Shown one piece after another: positions 27,858 to 35,842 of a stretch of DNA of 64,000 bases. The notes under the pieces were generated by a model. It did not search any database and was not told the DNA's origin. It worked only from the letters and a program-made list of their open reading frames with translations. This DNA comes from Bacteroidota bacterium. Lineage in GTDB: Bacteria; Bacteroidota; Bacteroidia; Chitinophagales; Chitinophagaceae. The stretch is taken from NCBI GenBank assembly GCA_023429825.1, contig JAEZDC010000035.1, positions 1-64,000 on the forward strand. The letters are read 5' to 3'. The position numbers were made by a program, and so were the translations under genes. How positions within the stretch are numbered: the stretch's first letter is position 1; every line of letters starts with the position of its first letter.

Positions 27858-28576
27858 TGAATTGCATTATAGTAGACGATGAGCAACACGCGATTGATAT
27901 CCTCGCTCATTATGTGAAGCAAGTGCCATATTTAAACTTGCTGGGCACTTCTACTAATCCAATTGAAGCTTTGCAACTGGTAACTACAAATAAGGTTGAC
28001 CTTGTATTCCTTGACATTCATATGCCTGAACTTTCAGGTATAGATTTTATCAAAGCGATCAATGGTAAAGCTAAAGTGATCCTTACAACTGCATACAGCG
28101 AATTTGCATTGGAGAGTTATGAATTAGATGTGATAGATTATTTACTAAAGCCTATTCGCCTTCCAAGATTTTTACAAGCTGTGCAAAAAGCAGTAGCACA
28201 AACCGAATCGCCTGCTCCAACAAATCAACCTGTAGAATCAGATGATGATTACATCTTTGTTAAGACGGAAGCTAAGGGAAAGTTCCTCAAGATCAACCTG
28301 GCAGATATCGATTATATAGAAGGGATGAAGAACTACGTTGCTATCTACCAGGGAGGCCAGAAAACTTTGGTTTATACCAGTATGAAAGAGTTGGAAGACC
28401 GTTTACCAAAGAGCCTGTTTGTCCGGATACATAAGTCTTTTATTATTCCTTTTCAAAAGATCACAGGCATAGAAGGTAACAGGGTACACATAAAAGGTAT
28501 AAGTGCAGAGATCTTAATAGGAGAGAGTTACAAAGCTGAAGTGATGGAACTGGTGAAGAATAAAATGATACAGTGA
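27854..28576 (+). CDS. LytTR-family response regulator
   Basis: The 240-residue protein has a receiver domain with the acidic pair VDDEQ, the phosphorylated Asp in LVFLDIHMPELSG and the Lys in LLKPI, followed by a Pro/Glu linker and a LytTR DNA-binding domain (DYIEGMKNYVAIY, RIHKSFIIPF). It pairs with the upstream kinase by a 4-bp overlap. LytTR regulators bind direct repeats upstream of surface and carbohydrate genes; the target here may be the operon itself. Its stop directly abuts the stop of the convergent lycopene cyclase gene. Confidence 0.94.
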   Translation: MMNCIIVDDEQHAIDILAHYVKQVPYLNLLGTSTNPIEALQLVTTNKVDLVFLDIHMPELSGIDFIKAINGKAKVILTTAYSEFALESYELDVIDYLLKPIRLPRFLQAVQKAVAQTESPAPTNQPVESDDDYIFVKTEAKGKFLKINLADIDYIEGMKNYVAIYQGGQKTLVYTSMKELEDRLPKSLFVRIHKSFIIPFQKITGIEGNRVHIKGISAEILIGESYKAEVMELVKNKMIQ

Positions 28577-29320
28577 TCAGGCCGACTTTGTAATCATATT
28601 TTTTTTCTGGTGCTCTAAGATGTTTAAGTCTAGAGTTTTTTTAAATTTCCTCTGTAATTCAAACAGGAACACATTCAGTATTACCAGTTCAAATCCATAA
28701 AAGATATCTTCTACAGGAATAGTTACTATACGGATTCCCAGGTTCTCATTATCATTATACATAACTACAGGAGCTTCCAAGCCGGTGCCTGTCAATAGTC
28801 CATTCACAATAAAGAACGGTATCAATAAAACTGCATACACTGTGAGTAACTGGCTGAACCAGTTCACCTTTACCACAAACTTCATCAAGAGGCAAAGTAC
28901 AGCAGTACTGATAAAGGTGTAGCTGGTGTATAGCCTGTCGTAATACCATATTCCTACCACCAGTAAAACTGATGAGAGCACAACGCAGCTTATGGTCTCT
29001 AACCGATCATTCCATTTTAAGTTGTAAAACTTATTTAATGAATAATAAGTAAACACACAAGAGAAGGGAATACAGGTAAAAAACAATATCTCTTCGATAG
29101 GTAAGCCAACTACGCGCCATCCTACGGTATAATTTTCATTGAAGCTCCACACACCTAAGCTGGTGAAATACGCATCCCAACATATAAATACTAAGGCAAC
29201 TGCAGCATTGGCAATAAAGAATTGCACCCACCATTTATTAAATTTTATTTTGGGATGAAAAGAAAAGATCAGTGGAATGATCACTGTAAAGAAATCAATT
29301 AGCAGGTAGGTGTACTTCAT
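28577..29320 (-). CDS. crtY: Lycopene beta-cyclase, fused CrtYc-CrtYd type
   Basis: The 247-residue membrane protein contains two copies of the lycopene-cyclase domain: the first with LPIEEILFFTCIPFSCVFTY (about 75-95), the second with IPVEDIFYGFELVILNVFLF (about 203-222), and about seven membrane helices. This is the fused form of the heterodimeric CrtYcd cyclases of actinobacteria and Bacteroidota. It cyclises both ends of lycopene to beta-ionone rings. It is the last gene of the carotenoid operon, 1 bp from crtZ. The function follows from context and the duplicated motif. Confidence 0.9.
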   Translation of the reverse strand: MKYTYLLIDFFTVIIPLIFSFHPKIKFNKWWVQFFIANAAVALVFICWDAYFTSLGVWSFNENYTVGWRVVGLPIEEILFFTCIPFSCVFTYYSLNKFYNLKWNDRLETISCVVLSSVLLVVGIWYYDRLYTSYTFISTAVLCLLMKFVVKVNWFSQLLTVYAVLLIPFFIVNGLLTGTGLEAPVVMYNDNENLGIRIVTIPVEDIFYGFELVILNVFLFELQRKFKKTLDLNILEHQKKNMITKSA

Positions 29321-29321
29321 T

Positions 29322-29783
29322 TTATTTCTTCTGCTCTTTAAAGTATTTCAATGGTACCCACAGCATGCCAAAGCATTCTCCCTGTTCTTTACTTAAATGT
29401 TTGTGATGCATTTTATGAGCACGCCTGATCGCTCTCAGATAAGCATTATTACTGTTTCGGAAAAGTTTAAAACGTTGATGAATGAAGATGTCGTGAACAA
29501 GAAAGTAAGCCATGCCATACAAAGTAATTCCTGCGCCGATCCAAAATAGAAAGTTGTAATCGGCCTGCAACCCAAAAAATAAACACACGATACCAGGTAT
29601 AGCGAATATTAGAAAGAAAAAATCATTGTGTTCTAAAAAATGCGATGATTCTTTCTTATGATGGTCTTTGTGTAATATCCATAACAAACCATGCATGATA
29701 TATTTATGGGTGAACCAGGCCACCGCTTCCATACCAACAAATGCAGTTAATAACCAGGCTGCATTGATCATAATTGTTTGCAT
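29322..29783 (-). CDS. crtZ: Beta-carotene hydroxylase
   Basis: The 153-residue membrane protein has the His clusters of di-iron hydroxylases: HKYIMHG near residue 26, HKDHHKKE near 38, HDIFIHQRF near 97 and HKMHHKH near 123, together with about four hydrophobic segments. It adds the 3- and 3'-hydroxyl groups to beta-carotene, giving zeaxanthin. With crtI, crtB and the cyclase in the same operon, the likely pathway product is zeaxanthin or a derivative. The geranylgeranyl diphosphate synthase that supplies the pathway is not in the window. Confidence 0.93.
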   Translation of the reverse strand: MQTIMINAAWLLTAFVGMEAVAWFTHKYIMHGLLWILHKDHHKKESSHFLEHNDFFFLIFAIPGIVCLFFGLQADYNFLFWIGAGITLYGMAYFLVHDIFIHQRFKLFRNSNNAYLRAIRRAHKMHHKHLSKEQGECFGMLWVPLKYFKEQKK

Positions 29784-29795
29784 AGAATATTTAGT

Positions 29796-30242
29796 TTAGA
29801 GAACAGCCCGGATCATATCAGCTAATTCTTTATCTGCTATGTTTTTGAGGTTGTTCGTTAAAAATCTTTTATCTGAATCAATATCTTTTTTGTATCCAAG
29901 AAATGAAGGCGTATTCATCTGTACGGCTAATCTTAAATACCGAAGTTCCGCATTACCTGTATCTTTTGCTATGGCACTCTCTAATATGGTCCTTCCTTTC
30001 TTAAAAAATGACAGTTTATTGATAGGATTGAAAGCATACTTTGCCATTATCATCGTAGCGCAGCCCTTATATCCATACAACAAGGGTTGCGATGTACTGC
30101 TCGTTTCAAGAAGTTTAAGCAGATCTTTACAATACATCTCCTTTTGTGGCGCTTTCTTATACATTTCTCTAACCTTTGCAAGGTGTGGATCCGTTCCTCC
30201 AACGGCAGTAATGAATAATATGAGCAGCACTAATATCTTCAT
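29796..30242 (-). CDS. Unknown secreted protein within the carotenoid operon
   Basis: The 148-residue protein starts with a signal peptide (MKILVLLILFITAVGG) and continues as an all-helical, TPR-like chain (ELRYLRLAVQMNTPSFLGYK). It has no motif of a carotenoid enzyme. It sits between crtB (4-bp overlap with its stop) and crtZ (12-bp gap), so it is made with the pathway. A role in pigment handling or membrane placement is possible but only inferred from position. Confidence 0.78.
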   Translation of the reverse strand: MKILVLLILFITAVGGTDPHLAKVREMYKKAPQKEMYCKDLLKLLETSSTSQPLLYGYKGCATMIMAKYAFNPINKLSFFKKGRTILESAIAKDTGNAELRYLRLAVQMNTPSFLGYKKDIDSDKRFLTNNLKNIADKELADMIRAVL

Positions 30243-31075
30243 ATAACTCTCATCTTATAGTCTACAAGGCTATTTAGCATCAATCCAAATTTTCTGCCAT
30301 TGCTTATCCTGATACGATTGTTCATCACCTCGTTTGAGTGAAGTTTCCTGATCTTCCTGAATAATGACTTGTAGTAAACAAAAGCAAGGTAAACACCTTT
30401 TTTGGATGATGGCGGCAGTTGTTTTATTCCTTCTAAGGCATAGCTTAAGTTTTCTTCTATGTCATGTTCAATTTCTCTTTTGGCTGCACAATTAAATTGC
30501 TCCCAGCTTACTCCCGGAAAATAAACCCTTCCTAAAATATGATAGTCGTGTTTCATATCTCGCAGGAAATTTATTTTCTGGAAAGCAGCACCTAATTTCA
30601 TGGCAGAGGGTTTTAGTTGATCGTACATCTGCATATCTCCATTGGTAAAAACATGCAGGCACATTAATCCAACGACTTCTGCAGAACCTAAAATGTACTC
30701 TTCATACCTGGAGGTATTATACTTAACCTTTTCTAGATCCATTTCCATGCTTTTTAGAAACGTGTCGATCAATGCAGGATCAATATTATATTGATGAACT
30801 GCTTCCTGGAAAGCGTTGAGAATTGGATTGCAAGATATCCTGTGTTCAATAGCTTCAAATGTATCCCGGCGCATATTCTGCATCAGTTGGGCTTTATCGT
30901 AACCATGAAAGCTATCCACTATCTCATCGGCTAATCGTACAAAACCATAAATCGCATACACAGCTTTTCTTAGTGAAGGGCTTAAAAAATAAATTCCCCA
31001 CGAAAAGCTGGTACTGTAAGTCTTCGTAGTGAGCTTACATACTTTAGCTGATACCTCGTCAAATAATAGCTTCAT
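30239..31075 (-). CDS. crtB: Phytoene synthase
   Basis: The start is the ATG at 31075 (MKLLFDEVSAKV); the open frame runs 72 bp further up, inside crtI. The 278-residue protein has both Asp-rich motifs of squalene/phytoene synthases, RLADEIVD near residue 61 and NFLRDMKHDY near 173, plus the YSTSFSWGIYFLSP start typical of CrtB. It condenses two geranylgeranyl diphosphates to phytoene. It overlaps the end of crtI by 17 bp, indicating translational coupling. Confidence 0.94.
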   Translation of the reverse strand: MKLLFDEVSAKVCKLTTKTYSTSFSWGIYFLSPSLRKAVYAIYGFVRLADEIVDSFHGYDKAQLMQNMRRDTFEAIEHRISCNPILNAFQEAVHQYNIDPALIDTFLKSMEMDLEKVKYNTSRYEEYILGSAEVVGLMCLHVFTNGDMQMYDQLKPSAMKLGAAFQKINFLRDMKHDYHILGRVYFPGVSWEQFNCAAKREIEHDIEENLSYALEGIKQLPPSSKKGVYLAFVYYKSLFRKIRKLHSNEVMNNRIRISNGRKFGLMLNSLVDYKMRVI

Positions 31076-32552
31076 GTACTGTGCTTTTAATATAATGGTG
31101 CATTTGTTTGGCGGCAATATTTCCGGAGATGAGCGCGGGTGGAACACCTGGGCCCGGTACGGTCAACTGCCCCGCATACACTATGTTCTTTATTTTTTTA
31201 TTGATGATCTTAGGCTTCAGAATAGCAGTTTGCCTGAGCGTATTCGCAAGACCATATGCGTTTCCATTATAGGCATTGTAATCATTGATAAAATCAGAAA
31301 CGCAATAACTCTTTTTGAAATCAATATGTGCTGCAAGGTCTTCTTCACCGGTAAGTTTCTCAAGCCTCGCTAACATTATACGGAAATACTTTTCCCGCGT
31401 TGCTTCGTTGTCATCCAGGCCAGGCGCAATAGGCATGAGAAAGAATAGGTTTTCGTGGCCTATAGGTGCTACAGTTGCATCAGTTTGAGAAGGGCAACAT
31501 ATATAGAACAACGGCTTAGAAGGCCATTGTGGATGTTTGTATATTTCCTTGGAATGTTCAAATAAACTTTCTTCAAAAAATAAAGTGTGGTGGTTGATCT
31601 TTATCCGTTTGTTCAACCCTACGTAATAGATAAGGCAGGAAGGAGCGAAGGTCTTTTTCTGCCAATATTCTTCTGTGTAATTTCTTTGTTCAGAGGAAAG
31701 CAGCTTCGATTCGATATGATGATAATCTGCAGCAGCAACAATGCCGTCGAACAGATATTCTTCTTCATCAACAACCAATCCTTGTGCTTTGTTGTTTTTA
31801 ACGACGATCTTAGATACAGTAGTCCCATAATTAAATTTTACTCCCTGTTGTTCAGCGATCTTTACCATTGAGCTGATCACCTTACCAAAGCCACCTTTAG
31901 GATACCATGTTCCAAGTTTTAAACCGGCATAGTTCATCAGGCTATACAAGGCTGGTGTTTCTGAGGGCATAGCCCCCAGAAATAACACGGGAAACTCCAT
32001 TAATGCTGTTAGCTTAGGGTTACTGAAATACTTATTTATGTGGTTTGTAAATGATGTGAATACCTGTAAACGGAAAATGTTTGATAGAACACCTCTGTTA
32101 ACGAATTCCCGCATTGAAAGGCATGGCTTGTACACAAGATCACGGATACCTACTTCATATTTCACTTTAGCTTCCTGCATAAAGTGGTCAAGCTGTAAAG
32201 CACTTCCCGGCTCAATGGATTCGAACAAATTCCGTAATGATGCATAATCTGCAGGAATACTGATACGTTCATTGTTATCGTAAACCACAGTAAACGCAGG
32301 ATCTAAAAGCTGAAGATCATACAGATCTTTTGTGCAATAACCGAAATCACTAAAGAACTTTTCAAACACGTCTGGCATCCAGTACCAACTGGGGCCCATA
32401 TCAAATAGGTAACCTTTTTCTGTAAAGGTTCTTGCTCTGCCCCCTGGCGAATCATTTTTCTCAAAGACTTCCACATCATGGCCCTGCTTTGCTAAATAGC
32501 AAGCTGCACTCAATCCCGAAAAACCGCTTCCGATAACACCTATTTTAGCCAT
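31059..32552 (-). CDS. crtI: Phytoene desaturase
   Basis: The 497-residue flavoprotein has the N-terminal dinucleotide motif VIGSGFSGLSAACYLAKQG and the GGRARTF loop, and the C-terminal segment NIVYAGQLTVPGPGVPPALI, the signature of bacterial CrtI enzymes. It converts phytoene to lycopene by stepwise desaturation. It is the first gene of the operon. A GTTTAA-N17-TTAAAC dyad lies at its start, between it and the regulator gene. Confidence 0.95.
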   Translation of the reverse strand: MAKIGVIGSGFSGLSAACYLAKQGHDVEVFEKNDSPGGRARTFTEKGYLFDMGPSWYWMPDVFEKFFSDFGYCTKDLYDLQLLDPAFTVVYDNNERISIPADYASLRNLFESIEPGSALQLDHFMQEAKVKYEVGIRDLVYKPCLSMREFVNRGVLSNIFRLQVFTSFTNHINKYFSNPKLTALMEFPVLFLGAMPSETPALYSLMNYAGLKLGTWYPKGGFGKVISSMVKIAEQQGVKFNYGTTVSKIVVKNNKAQGLVVDEEEYLFDGIVAAADYHHIESKLLSSEQRNYTEEYWQKKTFAPSCLIYYVGLNKRIKINHHTLFFEESLFEHSKEIYKHPQWPSKPLFYICCPSQTDATVAPIGHENLFFLMPIAPGLDDNEATREKYFRIMLARLEKLTGEEDLAAHIDFKKSYCVSDFINDYNAYNGNAYGLANTLRQTAILKPKIINKKIKNIVYAGQLTVPGPGVPPALISGNIAAKQMHHYIKSTVHEAII

Positions 32553-32581
32553 GTTTAAAAACTATTTTACCAAAATTAAAC
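32553..32581. promoter_or_regulatory. Candidate operator: GTTTAA-N17-TTAAAC dyad upstream of crtI
   Basis: An inverted repeat GTTTAA (32553-32558) and TTAAAC (32576-32581) with a 17-bp spacer lies directly before the crtI start and overlaps the last codons of the regulator gene. The same sequence and spacing recur at 33458-33486 in the promoter region of the regulator and the desaturase. It is the best candidate binding site for the CarH-like regulator. Confidence 0.6.
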
Positions 32582-33457
32582 ATCCATATTCTGCTCAAGT
32601 TCTTCTATTGAACTGATGATCTGAATGTTGCCGGGAACCTTCAGATCAGCGACAACTGATTGGTTAGCTGCAATAAAGATTTTTTTTTGGGGGAATGTAT
32701 ATTTTAGTGAACCCAGGTATTCCTGTTGTTGCTGTTTGGTGTAATTATTTACGAAAAAGGTTATAAGGTGAGTGGCACGCGTTTCTTTTACTGCGTCTGC
32801 AAGAGATCGTTGGGGGACATTACTCCCTAAATAGATAACCTTATGGCCTGCGGACCTTATAAGATATGAGGCGAAGAGCAAACCGATTTCGTGGAACTCA
32901 TCTTCTGGAAGAAAGCACACCCAGGTTTGTTTTGTATTTGAAGATGCAGATAAAGCATCGATAGCGGTGAATATTTTCTGCCTGAACAGGTTCGAGATAA
33001 AATGTTCTTTCGCAGGGGGAATTGTATTGGCAGACCAGAGTATTCCTATTCGCTGTAATACAGGATATATGATTTGCTTATAAGTGCCTGTAATTGTAAA
33101 GCGTAACAGGCAATGAGAAAATACCTTCTCAAATGATACTTCATCAAAACTAAGTGCTGCTGAAACAAGTTGCGTGATATAGTAATCATATGCTTCAGAT
33201 GTTTGTTTATCCGATTCAGATCGCATAAGCTTAAACAGATGCTCATCTTTCATTACACATAGATCAGAAATCCTGTAACCGGCAGTTGAAAGTGTGACGA
33301 TATTTAATAACCTTCGTAATTGCTGATCATCGTAATACCTGGTATTGCCTTCTGACCGATATGGTGTTAACGCATTATAGCGTTGCTCCCAAATGCGGAT
33401 GGTATGGGCCTTAACCCCCGAGAATTGAGCAAGCTGCGAAATGCTGAAATTATTCAT
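32576..33457 (-). CDS. MerR-family regulator with B12-binding domain, CarH-like
   Basis: The 293-residue protein has an N-terminal MerR helix-turn-helix (SQLAQFSGVKAHTIRIWEQR) and a C-terminal cobalamin-binding region. The B12-cap signature of CarH, W-x9-EH, is present as Trp141 and Glu151-His152, and the lower ligand is His189 in EFHEIG (counterpart of DxHxxG). CarH represses carotenoid genes in the dark and releases DNA on light-driven loss of adenosylcobalamin. Position beside the crt operon fits that role. In CarH the residue after the Trp is His132, which forms the light-adapted bis-His state; here it is Ser142, so light signalling may differ. It diverges from the desaturase-family gene. 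Confidence 0.9.
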   Translation of the reverse strand: MNNFSISQLAQFSGVKAHTIRIWEQRYNALTPYRSEGNTRYYDDQQLRRLLNIVTLSTAGYRISDLCVMKDEHLFKLMRSESDKQTSEAYDYYITQLVSAALSFDEVSFEKVFSHCLLRFTITGTYKQIIYPVLQRIGILWSANTIPPAKEHFISNLFRQKIFTAIDALSASSNTKQTWVCFLPEDEFHEIGLLFASYLIRSAGHKVIYLGSNVPQRSLADAVKETRATHLITFFVNNYTKQQQQEYLGSLKYTFPQKKIFIAANQSVVADLKVPGNIQIISSIEELEQNMDV

Positions 33458-33486
33458 GTTTAAAAAACAAATGTATATATTTAAAC
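33458..33486. promoter_or_regulatory. Candidate operator: GTTTAA-N17-TTAAAC dyad between regulator and desaturase genes
   Basis: GTTTAA (33458-33463) and TTAAAC (33481-33486) enclose 17 bp in the 72-bp divergent intergenic region, where they would cover the promoter of the regulator and perhaps of the plus-strand gene. It is the twin of the site at 32553-32581. Confidence 0.6.
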
Positions 33487-33529
33487 AATCAATTCACTTC
33501 ATTCTAAAGATTAAATTTTATTTTTATTC

Positions 33530-34315
33530 ATGTACAGTCTTCCGGATATATCAAGCCCGATCAACTTTCTTATAACTTCTGCAATAATATTCATGGTTGT
33601 GGTGGGGAGGTATTTCCTGGTAGCAGGGCTGTTTTATGTGGCTTTTTATATATGGCAACCTCGAAAATGGCAATCAAGAAAGATCAGCGCAAGGGAACAT
33701 AGCAGTAAACAATTGCAAACAGAGATAGGATGGAGTATGATCACAGCTTTTATATTCGCTCTCACAGGTGCGTTGGCTGTTCTATTGTGGCAGATGGGTT
33801 GGTTGAAAGTATATATTAATGTTACAGACTATTCAATATGGTGGATGCCTGCGAGTTTTTTTATTGCTATGATACTTCACGAAACTTATTATTATTGGCT
33901 GCACCGGTGGATGCACATGCCAAAGGTTTTCAGGTTACTGCACAAAGTGCATCATGATAGCAACATCACTTCGCCCTGGACGGCGTTTTCTTTTCACCCG
34001 TTTGAAGGTGTGCTCCAGGCAATTTTTTTACCTGCATTACTATTGATCCTTCCTATGCATTTGTATGTATTGATCCTACAACTTACTTTAATGACTTTCA
34101 GCAGTGTGATCAATCACCTCGATATTGAGATCTATCCTAAAAAATTCAATCGCCATTTTATTGGACGTTGGCTGATCGGCGCCACACATCATTCACTTCA
34201 TCACAAACAGTTCAGGTATAACTATGGATTGTATTTCACTTTCTGGGATAAGTGGAAACGTACAGAGAGTCCTCTTTATAACGACACATTCGAGTCAAAA
34301 ACGAATGCAGAATAA
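33530..34315 (+). CDS. Sterol desaturase / fatty acid hydroxylase family membrane protein
   Basis: The 261-residue membrane protein has the eight-His pattern of membrane di-iron oxygenases: HETYYYWLHRWMH near 120-132, HKVHHDS near 141, and HHSLHHK near 220. Membrane helices occur at about 15-40, 70-95, 105-120 and 165-195. The family includes sterol desaturases, fatty acid and carotenoid oxygenases. Because it shares the divergent promoter region with the CarH-like regulator and one of the two dyads, a pigment-modifying role is plausible but not shown. It resembles the C-5 sterol desaturase-like group rather than CrtZ. Confidence 0.88.
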   Translation: MYSLPDISSPINFLITSAIIFMVVVGRYFLVAGLFYVAFYIWQPRKWQSRKISAREHSSKQLQTEIGWSMITAFIFALTGALAVLLWQMGWLKVYINVTDYSIWWMPASFFIAMILHETYYYWLHRWMHMPKVFRLLHKVHHDSNITSPWTAFSFHPFEGVLQAIFLPALLLILPMHLYVLILQLTLMTFSSVINHLDIEIYPKKFNRHFIGRWLIGATHHSLHHKQFRYNYGLYFTFWDKWKRTESPLYNDTFESKTNAE

Positions 34316-34336
34316 GATCATTGATCGGGGCTATTG

Positions 34337-34681
34337 CTAACTCTGCCTCAGTTCTGTTATAAATTCTTTGATCGATCTCATCTGTTCCGGTGATAATTTT
34401 TTTAGTTCTTCGGATAGATTTAACTCAACTGCCCGCAGCTTTTGCAATGGATGATCTTCTGATACGGCAATATCATCTTCCGGCACCCATTTAAACAGGT
34501 CGTCAATCGTACAATGCAGAGCCAGGCAAAGTTTTTCCAGGTGTTTTGTATGGATCTTATCAATTAGGCCATTTACCAACCGGCTGGCAGTGTGATGCGC
34601 AATACCATGCTTCATCAGATAAGCGGTGTGGCGCTCTATTCCTTTATTGAACATGAGTTGCTGAAGGTTGAGTTTGAGCAT
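34337..34681 (-). CDS. XRE-type helix-turn-helix transcriptional regulator
   Basis: The 114-residue protein starts with a Cro/C1-type helix-turn-helix (KHGIAHHTASRLVNGLIDKI) followed by HLEKLCLALHCTIDDLFKW, the usual end of this domain, and a Lys/Glu-rich helical tail that may mediate dimerisation. It has no toxin or phage partner nearby. The 330 bp upstream are mostly a degenerate 21-bp repeat array. Confidence 0.88.
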   Translation of the reverse strand: MLKLNLQQLMFNKGIERHTAYLMKHGIAHHTASRLVNGLIDKIHTKHLEKLCLALHCTIDDLFKWVPEDDIAVSEDHPLQKLRAVELNLSEELKKLSPEQMRSIKEFITELRQS

Positions 34682-34852
34682 ATAGGGTTATTTTGTTTGA
34701 AAGATTGCGATGTGTGCAATAACTATTTTAAAGAACGTACTAAACTGCAGAATGTGTATATAGAAGCTGCTAAAGCAAGCATTAAATATTCAGCGTTGAG
34801 CATGTAAATAATTAATGTGAGCACCATATCAATTAAAGGGTGTTTATTTTAT

Positions 34853-34979
34853 GTCAATGCGGGAATTAAAACTGCTAAAGGGTAAATAAAAAGCTTCGAA
34901 GCGTGCACAAAACATAGGGAAGTGTGCATAACCTGAACCAATGCAGGCACAGAGAAACGCAAGTAGGGTATAAGAAGGG
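34853..34979. repeat. Degenerate tandem array, about six units of 21 bp
   Basis: Six units, four of them exactly 21 bp, share GAAGTGTGCATAA-like cores with the array at 13371-13601 (both contain GAAGTGTGCA). The array occupies the second half of the 330-bp gap between the XRE gene and the SDR gene. The first half (34682-34850) is AT-rich and shows no recognisable feature. Confidence 0.6.
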
Positions 34980-35011
34980 GCAAAAATAAACGGGATTTAG
35001 TAACCTTGCAG

Positions 35012-35773
35012 ATGAACAAGATCGTACTGATTACCGGGGCTACATCCGGTTTTGGAAAAGCTACCGCTGAAAAATTTGCATCTCACAAATGGAATTGTAT
35101 TGTAACAGGTAGAAGATCGGAACGCCTGCATGAGCTGGCAGAGGAGTTAAGAAGCAAGTATGATGTGAGGGTATTATCACTTGTATTCGATGTTCGTGAT
35201 AAAGCGGAGGTGTTCACGCAACTGGGTAACCTTCCTGCTGAATGGAAAGATGTTGATATACTTGTAAACAATGCGGGTCTTGCGCTGGGCCGTGATAGTT
35301 TTGAAAATGCGAGCATTGAAGATTGGGATACGATGTTCGATACGAACGTAAAAGGACTGTACTACGTTACAAAAGCAGTTTTACCCAATATGATTGAAAG
35401 GAAGCAGGGACATATCATCAATCTTGGATCAACTGCTGCGAAGGAAGTGTACAAAGATGGAAATGGATACTGTGCCAGCAAGCATGCGGTGGATGCTTTT
35501 AGTAAAGCGATGCGAACTGATCTGCTGCCATACAGTATAAAAGTTACCAATGTTAATCCTGGTGCTGCTGAAACAGAATTTTCTATAGTGCGTTTTAAAG
35601 GTGATGAAGCAAAAGCGAAAGCTGCATACAATGGATATACACCACTATATGCTGAAGATGTGGCAGATACTATTTATTACTGTGCTACTTTGCCTGCTCA
35701 TGTATGTATCAATGATCTTGTAATGACCTGCACTGCACAGGCAAATAATTTTTATTTCCATAAAGAAGTATAA
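35012..35773 (+). CDS. Short-chain dehydrogenase/reductase
   Basis: The ATG at 35012 is preferred over a TTG six bases earlier. The 253-residue protein has the cofactor motif TGATSGFGKAT near the N-terminus, the NNAG motif (LVNNAGLALG), the catalytic Ser (INLGSTAA) and YCASK, in the usual order. The ATGxGRRSERL segment after beta-2 (TGRRSERLHEL) suggests NADP(H). It is close to the YdfG/serine dehydrogenase-like group of 3-hydroxy acid dehydrogenases (NPGAAETEFS). The substrate is not certain. A strong terminator follows. Confidence 0.92.
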   Translation: MNKIVLITGATSGFGKATAEKFASHKWNCIVTGRRSERLHELAEELRSKYDVRVLSLVFDVRDKAEVFTQLGNLPAEWKDVDILVNNAGLALGRDSFENASIEDWDTMFDTNVKGLYYVTKAVLPNMIERKQGHIINLGSTAAKEVYKDGNGYCASKHAVDAFSKAMRTDLLPYSIKVTNVNPGAAETEFSIVRFKGDEAKAKAAYNGYTPLYAEDVADTIYYCATLPAHVCINDLVMTCTAQANNFYFHKEV

Positions 35774-35793
35774 AACATCACATTGTTAAACTA

Positions 35794-35827
35794 AAATTCC
35801 AAACTCAAAAGAGTTTGGAATTTTTTT
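35794..35827. terminator. Intrinsic terminator between SDR and T9SS type B gene
   Basis: AAATTCCAAACTC / GAGTTTGGAATTT forms a 13-bp stem with an AAAA loop, followed by a T run on the plus strand. It separates the convergent SDR and T9SS genes. Confidence 0.9.
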
Positions 35828-35842
35828 ATTGAAGAAAGTAGA

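Noticed and set aside
28577..34315. Complete carotenoid pathway including crtE
   Set aside because: No geranylgeranyl diphosphate synthase gene is present in this window; only crtI, crtB, crtZ and the cyclase can be supported.
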